A stretch of DNA of 36,669 nucleotides from an uncultured Eubacteriales bacterium (GTDB lineage: Bacteria > Bacillota > Clostridia > Lachnospirales > Lachnospiraceae): the NCBI GenBank assembly GCA_949299375.1, contig CASGAH010000013.1, forward strand, positions 1 to 36,669, read 5' to 3'. The notes beneath the pieces are model-generated. The model worked only from the letters and a program-made list of their open reading frames with translations, was not told the DNA's origin and did not search any database. How positions within the stretch are numbered: position 1 is the stretch's first letter; each line of letters opens with the position of its first letter. Below are positions 36,156 through 36,669 of the stretch, piece after piece. Position numbers and translations under genes: made by a program.

Positions 36156-36180
36156 GCAGCCCGGGCCAACGGCCCGCTGC
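36156..36180 (-). repeat. Strong GC hairpin between rpsH and the rplF promoter
   Basis: GGGCC-GTT-GGCCC is flanked by GCAGC and GCTGC that extend the stem with one offset. No T-tract follows at once (TGATAGAATATG), but a TTTTTTG run comes about 45 bases later. It may reduce read-through from rpsH. Confidence 0.5.
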
Positions 36181-36215
36181 CCTTTCCATCTGTCTTTTGT
36201 CTGATCTATTTTTCC

Positions 36216-36265
36216 GGGGCGGCAGTCTGCAGACAGCCATCTTGGCAATGCACTTGCCGCCACCC
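36216..36265 (-). repeat. Long-loop hairpin just after rpsH
   Basis: GGCGGCA (minus-strand 36261-36255) pairs with TGCCGCC (36224-36218), flanked by GGG and CC, around a 30-base loop that holds the palindrome GTCTGCAGAC. It starts about 15 bases past the rpsH stop and is followed by GGAAAAATAG, not a T-tract. Confidence 0.45.
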
Positions 36266-36276
36266 AATCGCGCTCC

Positions 36277-36669
36277 TTACCAAACGAACGCTAATACTTC
36301 TCCGCCTACGTTACGCTTTCTCGCTTCTTTATCGGTAATAACTCCCTGGTTTGTCGAGATAATTGCAATCCCCAAACCGCCCAGCACCTTTGGCATATTG
36401 TCCTTGCCGGCATATACCCGAAGGCCTGGCTTTGAAATTCTCTTCAGACCTGTAATGATCTTCTCGTTCTTGTCTTTTCCATACTTCAGCACAATATGGA
36501 TTGTATTGAAAGCTCCGCTTTCGACAATATCATACTTTGCAATATAACCTTCCTTCAGAAGGATGTCTGCGATCGCCAACTTCATCTTGGAAGCAGGGAT
36601 ATCCACTGTATCATGTTTTGCAGCATTTGCATTGCGAATTCTTGTCAGCATATCTGCGATTGGATCCGT
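36277..36669 (-). CDS. rpsH: 30S ribosomal protein S8, 5' end outside the window
   Basis: S8 is a central 16S rRNA binder and in E. coli the translational repressor of the spc operon. The visible 130 codons read [20 protein letters not shown] to GGEVLAFVW, and contain [17 protein letters not shown] and [20 protein letters not shown]. Only about two or three N-terminal codons are cut off at 36669; an internal ATG at 36651 would give a shorter protein lacking the conserved TDPIAD and is not the likely start. It precedes rplF by 349 bases. Confidence 0.96.
   Translation of the reverse strand, partial: TDPIADMLTRIRNANAAKHDTVDIPASKMKLAIADILLKEGYIAKYDIVESGAFNTIHIVLKYGKDKNEKIITGLKRISKPGLRVYAGKDNMPKVLGGLGIAIISTNQGVITDKEARKRNVGGEVLAFVW

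Larger units (their letters stand above)
35928..36276 (-). other. 349-bp structured island between rpsH and rplF
   Basis: No credible gene was found. In transcription order it holds a GGCGGCA/TGCCGCC hairpin (36216-36265), a GC-rich GCAGC-GGGCC-GTT-GGCCC-GCTGC type hairpin (36156-36180), a promoter (36063-36091), a palindrome over the predicted start (36037-36057) and a three-helix leader hairpin (35970-36016). These are listed separately. This is the strongest candidate for new regulation in the window. Confidence 0.7.

Noticed and set aside
1..36669. tRNA genes, insertion sequences or phage genes
   Set aside because: The intergenic regions were read on both strands, and no cloverleaf, transposase or integrase-like sequence was recognised.

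Overview
The window is a chromosomal stretch of a low-to-mid GC Gram-positive bacterium, most likely a member of the Clostridia close to Lachnospiraceae. Evidence for this is strong AGGAGG-type ribosome binding sites, TTGACA/TATAAT promoters, rpsD placed inside the alpha operon between rpsK and rpoA, a Bacillus-type PurF with a propeptide and iron-sulfur cysteines, a zinc-type adenylate kinase, and an L17 protein carrying a long central insert. No mobile element, CRISPR array, tRNA or rRNA gene was seen. Almost every gene lies on the minus strand, so transcription runs from high to low coordinates.

Read in the direction of transcription, the right end (36669 down to 26926) is the spc-alpha ribosomal protein cluster: rpsH (cut by the window edge), rplF, rplR, rpsE, rpmD, rplO, secY, adk, map, infA, rpmJ, rpsM, rpsK, rpsD, rpoA and rplQ, closed by an intrinsic terminator. 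The order is conventional, but the cluster is broken up by promoter-bearing, hairpin-rich gaps before rplF, rpmJ and rpsM. The ECF transporter core (ecfA1, ecfA2, ecfT) follows with overlapping genes, then a tight group of a UDPGP-family nucleotidyltransferase, truA, deoB and a cardiolipin synthase.

Next come rpoB-rpoC with their own promoter and terminator, then the str group rpsL, rpsG, fusA and tuf, with a separate strong promoter before tuf and a terminator after it. The left end holds a small GNAT acetyltransferase gene, a plus-strand SAM-dependent methyltransferase, the purine genes purC-purF-purB behind a strong promoter and a roughly 280-nt leader, and a plus-strand XRE-type regulator. 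The XRE gene and purB converge on a cluster of GATC-phased 16-18 bp repeats.

The most striking points are these. (1) rpsM, normally essential, has lost about 28 conserved codons with a change of reading frame, so it is either a real lesion or an assembly error. (2) A 349-bp island between rpsH and rplF holds a promoter, a palindrome over the predicted transcription start and a three-helix leader hairpin, a candidate for undescribed ribosomal-protein control. (3) The GATC-phased repeats lie downstream of purB. (4) TruA has about 140 extra residues at its C-terminus, and the GNAT enzyme has an Asn/Asp/Gly-rich insert inside its fold. No wholly new multi-gene system was found; the novelty is in regulatory RNA and protein variants within housekeeping operons.
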